DNA of 64,000 bases, from assembly GCF_000182565.1 (NCBI RefSeq), contig NW_015971538.1, positions 330,713-394,712 on the forward strand, given 5' to 3'. Source of the stretch: Spizellomyces punctatus DAOM BR117. Its lineage: Eukaryota; Chytridiomycota; Chytridiomycetes; Spizellomycetales; Spizellomycetaceae. Below, piece after piece: positions 1 through 11,900 of the stretch (position 1 is its first letter; each line of letters opens with the position of its first letter). A program made the translations under genes and the position numbers. The notes under the pieces are model-generated. The model ran no database searches. It saw only the letters and a list, made by a program, of their open reading frames with translations, and was not told the origin of the DNA.

Positions 1-804
1 GATCCGTTTCCTATTTGCGAACGTTAATTTTAGAAGCGTTCTGCCGCCTGGAGTCACAAGCCAGGGCGTACATTCGTCAAGTATGTCTGGATCAGCTCTG
101 GGGCATCTGGGATCAGATATTCAAAATACTTGAAGATGGAGAAGATGGCCAAAACAGCATTTTTTCTGACATAAGGATGACGATGTTCCTACACACTGCA
201 TGAGCAATCATTGGAGGAATGGTTGATATGTATGGTTCTTACCAAGCAGGTGCGGACAGCTGGGACCAACGGCTCAAGTAACTCTGCTTCGCGAAGCTTG
301 CATAGAAATCTTAATGTGCTACCCCGCACAAATTCATTTGGATGGAGAATGTCCGTTCGAAGGTTGTTACTATAAGCCGCGGCAGAGACGATTGCTTCAG
401 TAACTTATCGTGGACCGACACCTCCTTGTTATCGTGAACTCACCAAACGAGCACCATTTCCTGCTTCAATTTTCCGTCAGGGTTCGTCTTGGGACAGATT
501 TCCCAGTAAATCAGTAGCAGCTTCTTGAGCGCCTTGTTCTTTGACGGCACGACAAATCGGATGACATGCATGAGCAATTGCGAAAGAGGGTCTCCATTCA
601 GCATGATAAGAAGGATCTTCTTCATGGTCTCAATCTTTTGTTCATCTTTGCCAGTCTCCAGCTGCTTTCGCAGCTCCTGTACGGTGGGCTGCTCCTTATC
701 ATCTAGCGGTAGTCGTTACCACGACCGCCTTGCAATACCATTCCAGCAGCGCGTCCTTACATACCATCCTGCTGGATTACAGTGTAGGCGTTCTGGTCCG
801 CCAT
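1..804 (-). CDS. SEC26: Coatomer subunit beta (beta-COP), N-terminal part, runs off the left edge
   Basis: Beta-COP is a core subunit of the COPI coat, which carries Golgi-to-ER and intra-Golgi vesicles. Exons (minus strand): 765-804, 444-702, 243-369, 72-188 and 1-10 (partial). All junctions are GT/AG and phase-consistent. About 184 residues are visible. They start [11 protein letters not shown] and match the family's N-terminal solenoid through [60 protein letters not shown] and [10 protein letters not shown]. The ATG at 804 is the only start giving the short N-terminal leader expected for this family. The rest of the protein (usually about 950 residues in total) lies outside the window. 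The gene is divergent from PUS1, with 227 bp between the start codons. The family assignment is secure from motif order, with nothing odd seen. Confidence 0.93.
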
Positions 805-1031
805 CGTGCGATAGTTTCACGCGAGAAAAACAACACCTCGGATGCCAGGATACGTTCCGCCTTTGTGTGCTTTCTGGGAAGGAATGAAACCCCCACGCGC
901 GGACGGAATCTAGTCTTGAGAGCGGTTCACGGCGTGTAGTTGCTTGCCTTTGGTGGCACGGGTACATCACGTGGACATGGCCTGCCTTTGCAGTGTCCAA
1001 TTTCTCGCCTGGGTAGAGATCACCAATTGAA

Positions 1032-3026
1032 ATGACCGAGGCGGAGAAAAACGACGCATGTAGCGGAGTCGCGGTCGATGCAGCTCAAGTATCCGACCTC
1101 AAACGACCAGTATCCGAACTATCTGATACTACTCCAGGGGAACATGATGAGCCAATTGGGAAGAAGATAAAGGTGGAGCCAATAGAGACCGCAACCGCCG
1201 ACGCCTGTGACACTGAAGAGCAAGTGACGAAAAGCCACGACGGTACCTTCGAATCAGCAGATCAGCAGGAAATCAAAGACGAAGGATGTAGCTCGCCGGA
1301 CGTGAAAACAAAGCAGCCATCGGCAAAAAAGGGCAGAAAGCAAGGTCGAGTTTGGGTTCCAAGAGAAGATACGGGAGAGCCTAAAGAACCAAAGCTACCT
1401 AAAAGAAAAGTGGCTCTTTTGATGGGTTATTGTGGAACTGGGTATAATGGAATGCAAATGTAAGCTTGCAGATATTGTCAGCCCGTGCAAAGGTCAGAGC
1501 TGACAGAGGGTGAATATGGTCATAGTAACCCTGGAGTAGAGACTATCGAGCTCGAGCTTCACAAGGCGCTGGCTGCCGCCGGAGCTGTTAGCAAAGATAA
1601 TGCGATGGACCCACATAAGGTTTTTGGTGCTTGATTTCACCCTACCATCGGTCGTTTCTTAAGCCGTCGTCAGATCGCATTCATGAGGGCTGCAAGAACG
1701 GACAAGGGAGTACATGCTGCTGGGCAGGTATGCTCTCTCAAAATGATAATCGAAGATCCGGATATTGTTACGAAGATAAACAGTCATTTACCTGAGCAAA
1801 TTCGTATTTGGGGTAAGCTATTGTAAAGCTTCTTGATAGTATACTCGGCTCAATATGAACTTTATGTTATAGGCTTTGTAAGGACAAATCGCTCATTCCA
1901 CGCCAAAAATGCTTGCGATGCACGTATCTACGAATACTTCTTGCCGACATATGTACTTCAGGCGGTAGATCCACGTCTGTATCCGTTGAGCGCGGTTGGA
2001 AAAAAAGCTGGCATAAAAGATGCACAACTGTCCTTTGATTATGTGGAGTTGCCAAAGACAGAGCAGAAAGACTTGGAAAACAAGCGTAGCTTCAGAATAG
2101 AACCAGAACAGCTTGACCTGCTAAGGTCCATTTTGAAGGAATATGAGGGAACGCACAACTTTCACAACTTCACAGTAAACAAACGTTTTGAAGACAGGAG
2201 CGCAAACCGCTATATTATCAGTTTTGAGGTATGGGCTTGGAATCGGGATATAGACCCTAACTATTTTGCTGACCAAGTGTGCAATACAGGCCAGCGATCC
2301 CATCATTCGAGGTGGCATCGAATGGGTGAAATGCAAGGTGCTGGGACAATCATTCATGCTTCATCAAATCCGAAAGATGATCGGTGAGTAAGCGACGGGC
2401 ACGCAGTCAAATCCATTTTCTCATATCAAGTTATAGGCCTCGCTATAATGATGGTCAGAACTGGAACTCCGGCATCGTTAGTGGAGCGGACCTTTGAGAA
2501 TGAAAAGTTAAACATCCCGAAAGCGCCAGCGTTGGGGCTCCTCTTGGATAAGGTAAATTGCCGTATCGTCAATTCTAGGTGTTGATGTTATTGTTGCTAA
2601 CCATCGCGTTGACATTTAGACATTGTTTCGAATGTACAACCAGAAGCGCTCCTCGGGAGAAGATGATGCCGTTGATTTCAACAAGTATCAGGTTAGGCCA
2701 TTCTTAGGTCTCAGTGTTTGTCAATAATCTCACCATGCTGTTGATGCAAGGATGTCATTGATGAGTTCAAAGAAAAATGGATATACTCCAAACTGGTACA
2801 GGAAGAGCTCAATGACGCCCAGTTCGACGAATGGGCGCGAGTAATTGATTCAAGATCGGCCGAATACGCGTGGTACTTCAACGACGACGCTACAATATCC
2901 ACTGAACGCAGGCCTCCTTATCTAGAGAAAGGGGCAAAAGGGTTAAAGTCAGATAGACCTCTTCCTCCCGGCGCCGTGGACCTGGTTGGAGATCTGGATG
3001 ATGATGCAGAAGGCGGAGACGAGTAA
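1032..3026 (+). CDS. PUS1: tRNA pseudouridine synthase 1 (TruA family)
   Basis: The enzyme isomerises uridine to pseudouridine in tRNAs and some other RNAs, in the nucleus and, in many eukaryotes, the mitochondrion. Exons: 1032-1459, 1526-1619, 1674-1812, 1873-2228, 2290-2383, 2437-2552, 2620-2691, 2751-3026 (524 aa). The catalytic aspartate is in [13 protein letters not shown] (exon 3). Other family landmarks are [53 protein letters not shown] and [14 protein letters not shown]. The first 120 residues are an acidic/lysine-rich extension containing KKGRKQGR, a plausible nuclear signal; that is inference. The C-terminus ends in an acidic tail. The gene is tail-to-tail with SPEF1, with 63 bp between stop codons, so the 3' UTRs probably overlap. 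Family and splicing are confident. Confidence 0.95.
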
Positions 3027-3089
3027 AGCGAATGTAGGAGGGGTTAGATGCTGACACTATATATTTAAAATTACTTCTGCATGTTTTAG

Positions 3090-4194
3090 CTACGCTAATC
3101 CGTGTGAGCGTAGTCGGAGAGTTAGCTCTTCGATACGACGGTCTTTGAGGTCTACCAATTGCTCGAGCTTGCATATTTTGAGTTGCAACATCTGTAATAG
3201 CTTGGTTTGTCAACGGTTATCCTCTGACAATGGATGCATTATCAGACATTACCTCGACCGTTTCTTGAAGTTCTGCCACCATATCGTGCTTGTGACCATC
3301 ATAGAGATTGCTCTTATGTTCCAAAAACATGTTGGAGGGATGTTCTTCTGCAACGATATGTTCAGCGATCAAATCGTTCTGGGCTTAGTTTCGGTACTTG
3401 CCACTCATCATTGGCATACTCGCTGTTGCCATCCCTACGTGCGTAACAGGTGGGACTGAATCCAGTGGTGCTTGAGATTTCGGAGGGGATACATAATCTT
3501 CACGACTCACAGATGCCTGCCACCCGTGCGAGTGCGAGCCTGACCTAATTTTGGTCATATCATTGTATGACGACCGGTCAAGGGCAGATGTTGACCTTAT
3601 AGCTGAGTTATGCTGCCGGACCTGTCGGGCTAGATAAGCATCGATCTATCGAAAAGTGTTAGTGGGAGCCGGTACGCTATCTGGTCATCAGCTCGGGAAC
3701 GGTATTCTTGCATCGCATTCTACCTTTTGTCTGAGGCCATGTAATAGGTATTCAATGCAACCTGGCCGATTCGATGCTACGTTTTGAATCAGTTCCTCGC
3801 TAACATGGTATCCAATCTTTCGAAAAACTTTTTCTGGTGATCATCATATCGCACGGTAGATAATCAGCTGGATGGCCAGTTCATCCTGATCAAATGTCCC
3901 TTACGATTAAGTGTTTTCCAATTATAAAGCTTTTGGGCCATTCCATTTGCCGGAGGGTAATTGTGTAAATCTACTAGTTTTGGCAAGAAATGCCGAACAA
4001 CTTCTGCTGCCGCAACTGTCAAACGGACTTTAGCAAGAATGAAGGAAACAGCAGTATGATGACAATTCAATGGCCTTACCCGCATCGCTGAAATCTCGCT
4101 GGATGTTGCGCTTTGGCCTTGATAAAGGGATCTCATCTATCCAAGCGTATAGGTCGTCCTCGTCGATCTCTCCAGGTACGAGCTGAGACATCAT
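3090..4194 (-). CDS. SPEF1: Sperm flagellar protein 1 (SPEF1/CLAMP), CH-domain axonemal microtubule protein
   Basis: SPEF1 bundles and stabilises axonemal microtubules in motile cilia and flagella. Exons (minus): 4080-4194, 3905-4015, 3724-3833, 3439-3645, 3253-3378, 3090-3191, all phase-consistent, giving 256 aa (animal SPEF1 is about 236). The N-terminal calponin-homology domain reads AWIDEIPLSRPKRNIQRDFSDA, then EVVRHFLPKLVDLHNYPPANG, QKLYNWKTLN and VFRKIGYHVSEELIQ. A variable basic/serine linker follows. The C-terminus is the family's coiled coil: ELQETVEMLQLKICKLEQL, then LKDRRIEELTLRL. The 3439/3378 junction is the least certain; it removes a 60-nt intron with an AACTAAG branch site just before CCCAG. 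Presence of this gene implies a flagellated life stage. Neighbours (PUS1, COPI) are unrelated housekeeping genes. Confidence 0.9.
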
Positions 4195-4430
4195 CGGATT
4201 TCCATTAGATCGTTAAAGTGACACGTTGGACCATCGCGACATCCCAGATTACGTGTACGTGATCGAGCATTTTGCAACATGAACGCTTTCTGCGTGCGGA
4301 TACTAGATTCGCAGCTGCAATAGCTCCAAGTACCTCCTTACGGGCTGTCAGCACATGTAAAAGTTACTTGTAGTGTATTACTATGCCGGACGGTCACAGA
4401 ACGTAAAAAGAAAGTCAATTTGCTATTAAT
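4195..4430. other. Upstream region of SPEF1
   Basis: Non-coding sequence between the SPEF1 start codon and the tRNA-like array. I looked for an RFX-type X-box that might be expected at a flagellar gene and found no good match. Confidence 0.4.
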
Positions 4431-4500
4431 GCGTCCTCCTCGTTTGAACACTCGCTTTAGATGTTACAGTCTAACCCTCTTCCAGTTGAGCTAAGGGCGC
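4431..4500 (-). pseudogene. tRNA-like element, copy A
   Basis: Read on the minus strand, this 70-nt segment folds like a tRNA. The acceptor strands GCGCCCT and AGGACGC pair except at one position. A D-arm begins TTAGCTCAACTGG. A TTAGA/TCTAA anticodon stem encloses an 8-nt loop (CTGTAACA) instead of the usual 7. The T-arm region (GTGTTCAAACG) is degenerate. It is one of four related copies within 870 bp, most likely a decayed tRNA gene. Confidence 0.45.
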
Positions 4501-4591
4501 TACATGCCATTGTTTGGCGAATAATATTCAGCAAGGAGACTTTCTGTACGCACAAGTACTAAGTGAAAGGACCAAAAAACCCATGCATAGC

Positions 4592-4654
4592 TGCCTCCGT
4601 GATTTGAACACCGAACCTTTAGATGTTACGGTTTATCACTAGAGCTAAGAGACC
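4592..4654 (-). pseudogene. tRNA-like element, copy B (most decayed)
   Basis: On the minus strand it shares with the other copies a CTTAGCTC D-arm start, the loop CCGTAACA, ATCTAAAGGTTCGG and the B-box-like GGTGTTCAAATCAC. The acceptor stem and the second half of the D-arm no longer pair well. Probably a tRNA pseudogene. Confidence 0.4.
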
Positions 4655-4976
4655 TCTGCTGTTTTATAATAGATGTCGTCCTCCAGATTGGGGAGGTGCG
4701 CAAAGTAGGCCGCCGAATGAAAGAACGAAAAAAAAAAAGCAGGTCACGACTCACGGGAATGCTCCTTCCCTTTGAGCCAGAGCTTACATATTTGTTCTTC
4801 CTGTTCTTGAATAAGTGATCATCAAGAGAGAAACGTGCGCTCGTCCCGTTGAGACAACAAGGGAAACGGCAATTACTGTTCGATGGACTGCGCTACATGT
4901 ATCCAGACTGGAGCTGGTATCAGAAAAACTGATCCGGCCACAATCACAAAAAAAGAATCCCTAAAGACACGGTCAT

Positions 4977-5051
4977 ACTCCCTTCCGTGATTCGAACACG
5001 GAACCTTTGGATCTTAACGGTCTAACGCTCTACCAATTGAGCTAAGAGAGT
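4977..5051 (-). tRNA. tRNA-like element, copy C (best-preserved copy; functionality doubtful)
   Basis: On the minus strand the acceptor strands ACTCTCTT and AAGGGAGT pair over eight positions with one G-T. The D-stem GCTC/GAGC and the T-arm CCGTG-TTCGAAT-CACGG are perfect, so A and B boxes are present. The anticodon stem TTAGA/TCCAA has one A-C mismatch. It encloses a 9-nt loop (CCGTTAAGA) in which no standard anticodon position is defined. The length (75 nt) is that of a tRNA. It is either a pseudogene or an unusual tRNA; I cannot assign an amino acid. Confidence 0.35.
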
Positions 5052-5216
5052 TTCCGTATGCACTCTTTTCGTTTTGCAATGTAAGCTCAAAGGAACATAT
5101 GGTTAGCTAACAAGTGGACGTGCATCCAGACTGGCCAGGTACGCACATGTAGGCCCAGGAAAGGAAGAATGGTCCGAACACCGCGGAGAAAAAAGCATAT
5201 TGGTCTACGTGATGAT

Positions 5217-5296
5217 GCTCCCTTCCGCGATTTGAATACGGGTACGGAACCTTTAGATCCTATGGTCTAACGCTCTACCAATTGAGCTAAGGGAGC
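5217..5296 (-). pseudogene. tRNA-like element, copy D
   Basis: The acceptor strands GCTCCCTT/AAGGGAGC are perfectly paired over eight positions. The D-arm GCTC-AATTGGTA-GAGC is perfect. The anticodon stem TTAGA/TCTAA has an 8-nt loop (CCATAGGA). The T-arm carries a 6-nt insertion (TACCCG) and a degenerate B box. The terminal pair is G-C where copy C has A-T, a compensatory difference. Probably a pseudogene derived from the same parent as copies A-C. Confidence 0.4.
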
Positions 5297-5991
5297 GTAC
5301 AGGTTGTCTCCTTTCGGTTTTCATTATATCACATCTCAAAGCATGCCGATTGGAAGCGGGCACACTGCATTTCCTGTCCGACTACATGCTTGTAGACAGT
5401 GCCAGATATCCGGAGGCGCCCTGCCTCTAACACTGAAGGGAAGATTTGGTCTTTCGTGCTAGATAGTGCTATTCAAGCAGCCCTAGCTGCCGAGATTGTT
5501 ACAGTCTTCCAATGGATTGCGTCTAATACAGTACATTTGCCTCTTTCGTTCCTTTGGAACATTTAAAGGCGCTTTTTGGGGGATGCGCGCATCCCAGCAG
5601 CCGAGATAGCAAAAGCTCATCCATGATGGTGGTCGCTGTAAAGGAACAAGGCACACGATTATCGCCATGTGTCGTATCGAATTGAGGATCTCGGTCCATG
5701 GTGCTCGTAAAAAAGTCATGTCCCTCCAAAAATTGTAAACAAACCAGACAAATGCGCAATACACTCTCCAATATACTACAAATAACGCGCACAAAAGTAT
5801 ACCCTAAAAAGCCTTTGCCCCAGAAGAAATCAGCAACTGTATGACCCACATCATGACCCTCGAGAGAGAACCCAAAATTATACAAAATAGAAATGAAAAA
5901 AAAATGGGGAATATCCAAATCACCAGCAACCGATCATCGTGTCTCAGACGCAACTTTTCACCCTTCCGTTGTCCGTGTGCTCGCCATCACA
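5297..5991. other. Intergenic, downstream of the adenylate cyclase gene
   Basis: About 700 bp between the tRNA-like array and the stop codon of the cyclase gene. The open frames here (up to about 130 codons, near 5523-5918) lack splice or family support. I see no gene; part is presumably cyclase 3' UTR. Confidence 0.4.
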
Positions 5992-8900
5992 TTATTTTCG
6001 TCTCTGTCTCCGCTCCTCCCTCTCCCGCTTACCCTCCTTTTGTTTCGCCCGTCTCCGTTTCCGTTCCTCCAGTTCCTCCGCGTAAAGTTGTAGAGCCCTC
6101 AACAAGTGATTGGGATCGGTCTCAATAGCTGCACCAAGAGACTGAAGAACGCGGGAGAAGCGGGATCGGGTTAGGTAGAGGATGGATACTGCGTTCTATT
6201 GTGTGCGAGTGAATTGCATGAGCATGTTGCGTATGGGGGAGTGGGTTAGTAGAAACAAAAGGACATACCTCAATCCTAGCGACAAGCCCTTCCAAAACTT
6301 TAATTAAGCCCTCCCGATCTGCTTCCTCAACACCTTCAACAGCCCAATCTCCCTCCGTGTCTTCTGGAGGCGTAATGGAATTCGACTCGTCTTCTTTCCA
6401 TTCATCACTGCATCGGGCGGCGAGATACTCTAATCGAAGACAGATGCAGGCAAGTGTTCGGAGTGTGTTGCGGTCGAGTTTGTGGACTTTTTCGCGAGGT
6501 GGTTCGTCGGCTTTGCGTTGAGGCTGTGTTTTTCCGAGTGAGTTTATTTTATGCTATGCGAATGACGATAGAGATGCAATATTACCTGTGCCATGAGATT
6601 CAACCCTCCACTCTGTTCCAATGCAAAGAACCGATGTCGCATGAACAAGTCTCGTCGGTAAATCTGCAAGTTAATGTTTAAGATTCATCGCCAGTATGCC
6701 AAGAGACCAAAATATACCATACCGCATATATAACTTCCGGCGTCTCCAACCCCTTCAGCTTGACCTCTCCAATACACCATGTCACAATCCCCAACTTTTT
6801 CAACCTTGCCACCTCCTCCCCACCATCCACAACTTCGGTCAAGTCCTTGCCGCTCTTGACGCCCTCCCCGACACCACCATCATGCTCCCACCAGCCCAAG
6901 ACATGTTGGAGTTCCTTCATGGCGTCCGAGGAAATGAGGACCTGTCCACCTTGTGAGGCACCGGTGACACGGGCCGCGCGGTTGACCATTGGGCCGTAAT
7001 AGTCCATACGAGACGTAATGGGATCCACTTCACACAGAGGTGCACCGAAATGGATGCCCATGCGGACAGAAAGACCTTTAAAGATCAGCTCGCGTTGTTT
7101 GCGCGGCCGGCCGTCCCCACGTAATCGTCGTCCATCATCGGTCAATTCCACTTCCATATCCGATGATGCGTCCCCGCGGTCTTCCTCATCCCCTAATCCA
7201 GCACCCGAGACAAATTCTGTGGATCCGTTCCGTTGCCACCAAATATCACTTCCGTCCACCATGGCGAGAATCTCGGCTGGCCAATCAATGTTCAGGAGTT
7301 CGCCTTGGACAGTCAAACACCAATCCACTGCGTTGGCAATATTTTGAAAGGAGACCATAAAGGCGTCGCCTTCGGTTTTGACTTCGTATCCCCCGGTTTG
7401 GCGCAACAGACGGCGCATGACCGTGTGGTGGAGACGGAGAGCAGCTCGCATGGCGACAGGATTGTTCTCCCAGATGGAAGTCGAATTTTTGATATCGGTA
7501 AACACCAAAGCAAGACGTCCAATTGGGGGTGCAATCTCCTTGACGAGTAAATCCACCTCCTCACCAGTTTTTTTGCCCTTTTTGACACTTCCGCCTTCTC
7601 GTCGCGTCCGATCCTCAACACTGAGGCTCTCACTCGAGCTCTCTGCACTCCCGCGTCTAGCGCCCGCCGCATTCCACCACGCACTCTTCTTGGCTAAGTC
7701 TCTCAACCCAAGTACCATGACCAGATACCCACCTCCAACGCGTCCACCACCAAGTGACAGCGCCACATCGCGAACCTTCATCGCGGCGGTACTCCACCCT
7801 CCAGATGTTTTGGGGCTCTGTTGTTGATGGGCAGCGAGGTTGGAAGAGCTCTTTGTCATGCCGATGCCGGTGGAGGAGGGCGTTCCGCCGACACTGCCAG
7901 AGACCGTCATTCCCGTAGCTGTACCTGCCCCCGTGGGGTTCGCCGGTGCAACCGCTGACCGAGCAATGTCCACCACCATCTGCGCACCGTCTTCGTACGT
8001 TCCACCGCACTTCACGGCCCGCCAAACGGCGCCACTAGCCAACACCACAAACTCATCTCCGCCCCCCGAAGTGGCAGCAGCGGCAGGATGCTGGCCTGCA
8101 CCCGCATCAACACCACTCTCATCCTCGACACTCGGTGCAGCCAGGTGATGTTTTCGCGATTCCACGCTCTCTTCCCGTTTTAACAGTTCCTCATCATCTC
8201 CCACTTCCAATTCCACAGTCTGAATCCATGGATCGGCATTCACGGCACCTAAAAACGGAAAGAAGCCAAATCCACGCAAGAGATCCACTTCGCCTTCTAA
8301 TTTCCCAGAGGAAGCAAACCATCCGCTTGCGTTCTGCACGCGCTCTATTTCCGAAAGGGACCATGGGATGGGGTCCGAGGCATAGAGTGAACGCTTTTCG
8401 AGCTCTGCGTCGGATCGTTTTGTGGGTTGATTCCCACCACTTGTCGGAGCAGCCGCGGCAGCAGCCGCCATCTTGGCGTGCAGCCTTCCCGCCTCTGCTC
8501 GACTCAATCCCGCCAAATCCAATACATGGTGCTTGGCGAGGACTTGAGCGAGACCGCCCGCCTTGGACATGACCACCATACCGTCTCCCACGTTCGCGAT
8601 ATACAATGTACACTTGGCACCAGCGCGTCTGTGAGGGGATCCATGTAAAAAGACGACCAGTGCTGACGCGCCGTACAGAAGGCCTGGGTGCCCTTTGCCG
8701 TTTTTAGAGCGTCCCATGGTTTGGTCCCATCGCTTGGATTCAGAGGAACTCCTGGGTTGGTGGTGGTATGCTTGTGGGCCAGACGAAGTCGCATCGTCAA
8801 TTTCGTCTCCCATGCTCCCTAACTCGCGGTTCACGGCAATAAAAGTTCGTCTAAGAGCCGTTGTGATCCCATTTGCGTCCAGCGCGCCAGAGCGGGTCGT

Positions 8901-11900
8901 GTCAGCAGGGATGGGTGTACGCTGTCGAGGTACATGGCGGACACTGCCTGGTGCGGATCGATTGCCTGAGGCATTTCCGGTAGCGTTCCCAGTCCCAGGA
9001 GAGGGACCGGAATCACCTGTGGGACTTTTCGTCAAACCTAAATTGACCCCACCCACCTCAGAATGCCGTTCCCGCCCATGCGATGGCTCCTTTTCCAATT
9101 TCTCCAATTCATTGGCAAGAAACCATCCAAACCACTCATTCAAATATTTAGCCATGCGCGCACCACCATGCGTACCGCGTCCGTCGAAAACGGCAAAAAG
9201 CGCTTCATTATCTTTCCCCCGGAACTTGGGAACAACAAGGTCCCATACTTCGAATGTATCTGCATCGCCCTCACGAGTCGTGTTGGGGGTGGTGGTGAAT
9301 CCAATCGCGGGGATAACGTCTTTGGGATTGGGCCGCGTCAAGCAGTCTGCGACACCGTACCGTACCGAACCAGATGGGATGCCAACCATGGGGACTTCAG
9401 ACCCGGTGGTGCGAATCCGCCTCTCCGAACTCTCATCCGGCGGAACAATCAAACACGTGACATCCATTAACCCCAGCAACCGCAAATTGGTCAAAGCGTT
9501 GAAATCCGTTAGATCTCTCCGTCGTTGGGAGGGATTTGCGACCAATGCTCCGGATGTTGCTGGAGCTTGGATGGCGCCGCCTCGGGCTCCAATCTTGTGT
9601 GCAGCGGCAGGGGAGGGCGTGTTCCCAGCGGGCACAGAGTCCGTAAGGAAACTGGAGGCGTTGTTAGTAGAGGGCTTGATTTCCAGACGCTTGTTGCCAG
9701 AAAGGTTGAGGTACTTGAGATCCAAGTTCCAGTTCCTGTACCGATAACATGTCAATACACTATAATATCACCGTCTTCACCGAGCAAAATACACAACTCA
9801 CCAATTCCAATCATACGGCCAATTCGAGACATTATACCTCAACCCCGTTCCCTCACCGCGTCCACCAACTTGACTCCCTAAGTCAAGCGCTTCAAGCCCT
9901 TTCAACTTGCCAACTTCACCCGGAACCGTACTCAATTTATTCCCATTCAAAAATAGCAACTTCAAACTCCGCATGCGCTCAATCTCGCCTGGGAGAGTCG
10001 CGATGAGATTGCCTGATAAATGGAGTTCAACCAGTTTCTGGAACCAGGGTGTCATTGGGATCGGAACGGGGATGGCGACGACCCAGGGAGTTATATCGGT
10101 GATTTCGTTAAAGGAGGCGTGGAGGATAGTTAGGTTGGGGAGGTGGTACAGGGCCATATAGAGATCATCAGAAAGATGGTTTTCGGAAAGATAGAGTTGT
10201 TCAAGAGAATGAGAAAGTGGGGGGAGAGTCACGACTTGTGAGGAAGGTGTAGCAGTAGGAGGTTGCGCCATCGTGAATTCATCAGCTTGCCCAGGAGAGC
10301 GTCCATAAAGATTCAAAACTCCCCCTCGTTCCCCGAAACTTCCGCCAAACGAAAATGCACCTCCGCGTCCAAATGTGACGACTTGTCCTGAGACGAGGAC
10401 GGTACCATCCTCTGGTAGCGGCGTCGGAAAGATTTCAAGACGATTGGAAGTCACATTGAGGATTTTAAGACTCTTGCAGCGCCAAATGCCAGCAGGGAGT
10501 TCGCGGAGATTGTTGTTTTTGGCGTCCAGGTACTGGAGTTTGATCAGTTCGCCGATATCATCTGGGAGGTATTCCAAATAATTATTGGCGACATGCAGCT
10601 CTCGAAGAGACAGACGGACTGGCTCGGATGTTTTGTGAGCTGTGAAATCCGGGAGCTCTTTAAGTCTGTTCCCAGAGAGATTGAGAACCTGTACTCCAGG
10701 AAGTCGCTGAAAGAAGCGCTTGGGGAGGGCCTCAATCCCACAATATCCGATATCCAATTCAGAGAGCGATCCAGAGAGATTAACGAGTCGGAAGACCATG
10801 GACCGGTCATTGTGGGGGTCAAATTGGAAACTCATGGAAAGGTGTTTCAGATTGGGACACTCGAGAGACTTTGACTCCGTGGCTTCTTCAGACGAATCAT
10901 TATCAGATTCCTCTGTCCGCCGATCAGTATTCCAATCACTCCATTTTCCAACCCACCGAACCCGGTTCGCGTCCAGCTGCACAGTCTCTAACTTCTTACA
11001 CCGACATAAAACTTCCATGACCATTGATTCCTCCCCACCTGCATTCCCAAACGAGTTGCCACGTAAATCAAGTTCACGCAAATCCTGAAGCTCACCCAAA
11101 CGCCACGGAAGACCTCCGTACATACGATTGCCAGCCAGCCGTAGCGAAATTAAATGACGCAGCTCGCCAATCGCATCGGGGATCTTCGCTTTTATGCGAC
11201 AAAAGGAGAGGTCAAGGTGCTTGAGCGATAGACCCAAATACCGGCACAAATCTACCGGAAAGGACCTGAACCGATTATTCGACAAGTCAAGCAGCTCCAA
11301 TTTCTGGCATCCCCGTAATAGGTCCTCTGGAATCCGGTCAATCAAGTTACCACCCAAACGCAGCTTCGTCAATCCAGCCACAGATTCAAGTCCTGTTCCT
11401 TCGAGAGAAGTAATCCGATTGTATGACAAATCCACCTCTGAAAGCGTTCGAAGCGATTTCAGTGATTTTGGTACACGGGCGATTTCGTTCCGTGCTAAAG
11501 ACAGCGCGCGGAGCGATTCCATGGCTTGGGCAAGGTCGTTGGGGAGGTCTTGAATGTTGAGGTTGCGCGAGAGGTCGAGGTATCGAATTTCACTAGCGAA
11601 ATGAAACAATGCGACGGGGACGGTGGAAATGTTGAAACCGGACAAGGAAACGAGGGAAGTGTTGAAGGCGGGGGATCGCCAATAATCCGGATGCTAACGA
11701 AAATAAAAAATTTAAAAAGCACATAGGAACGATCTAGGCTACGGCGCAACTCACAATCTCAGTTCCGGTTGAAATCTCCTTGAAAACAAACCGACACAAA
11801 TAAGAATTGTCTTCGCGTCCTAATAGCTCGATCTTGTCTGCCGCCACATATCCTAGCTGCTCGAACAAACGTCGCTGAATTACGAGCGGTCGTTCGGTTC

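Larger units (their letters stand above)
4431..5296. repeat. Tandem array of four degenerate tRNA-containing units
   Basis: The four tRNA-like copies lie on the same strand. Parts of the spacers are also repeated: a CCAGA(C/T)TGG motif followed 10-15 nt later by GTAGGCC occurs near 4685 and 5135, and CCAGACTGG again near 4905. The whole tRNA-plus-spacer unit therefore seems to have been duplicated before decaying. Confidence 0.4.

Noticed and set aside
8695-9747. 350-codon plus-strand open frame
   Set aside because: It lies antisense inside the PP2C/LRR part of the adenylate cyclase exon; the minus strand has clear domain motifs and this frame has none.
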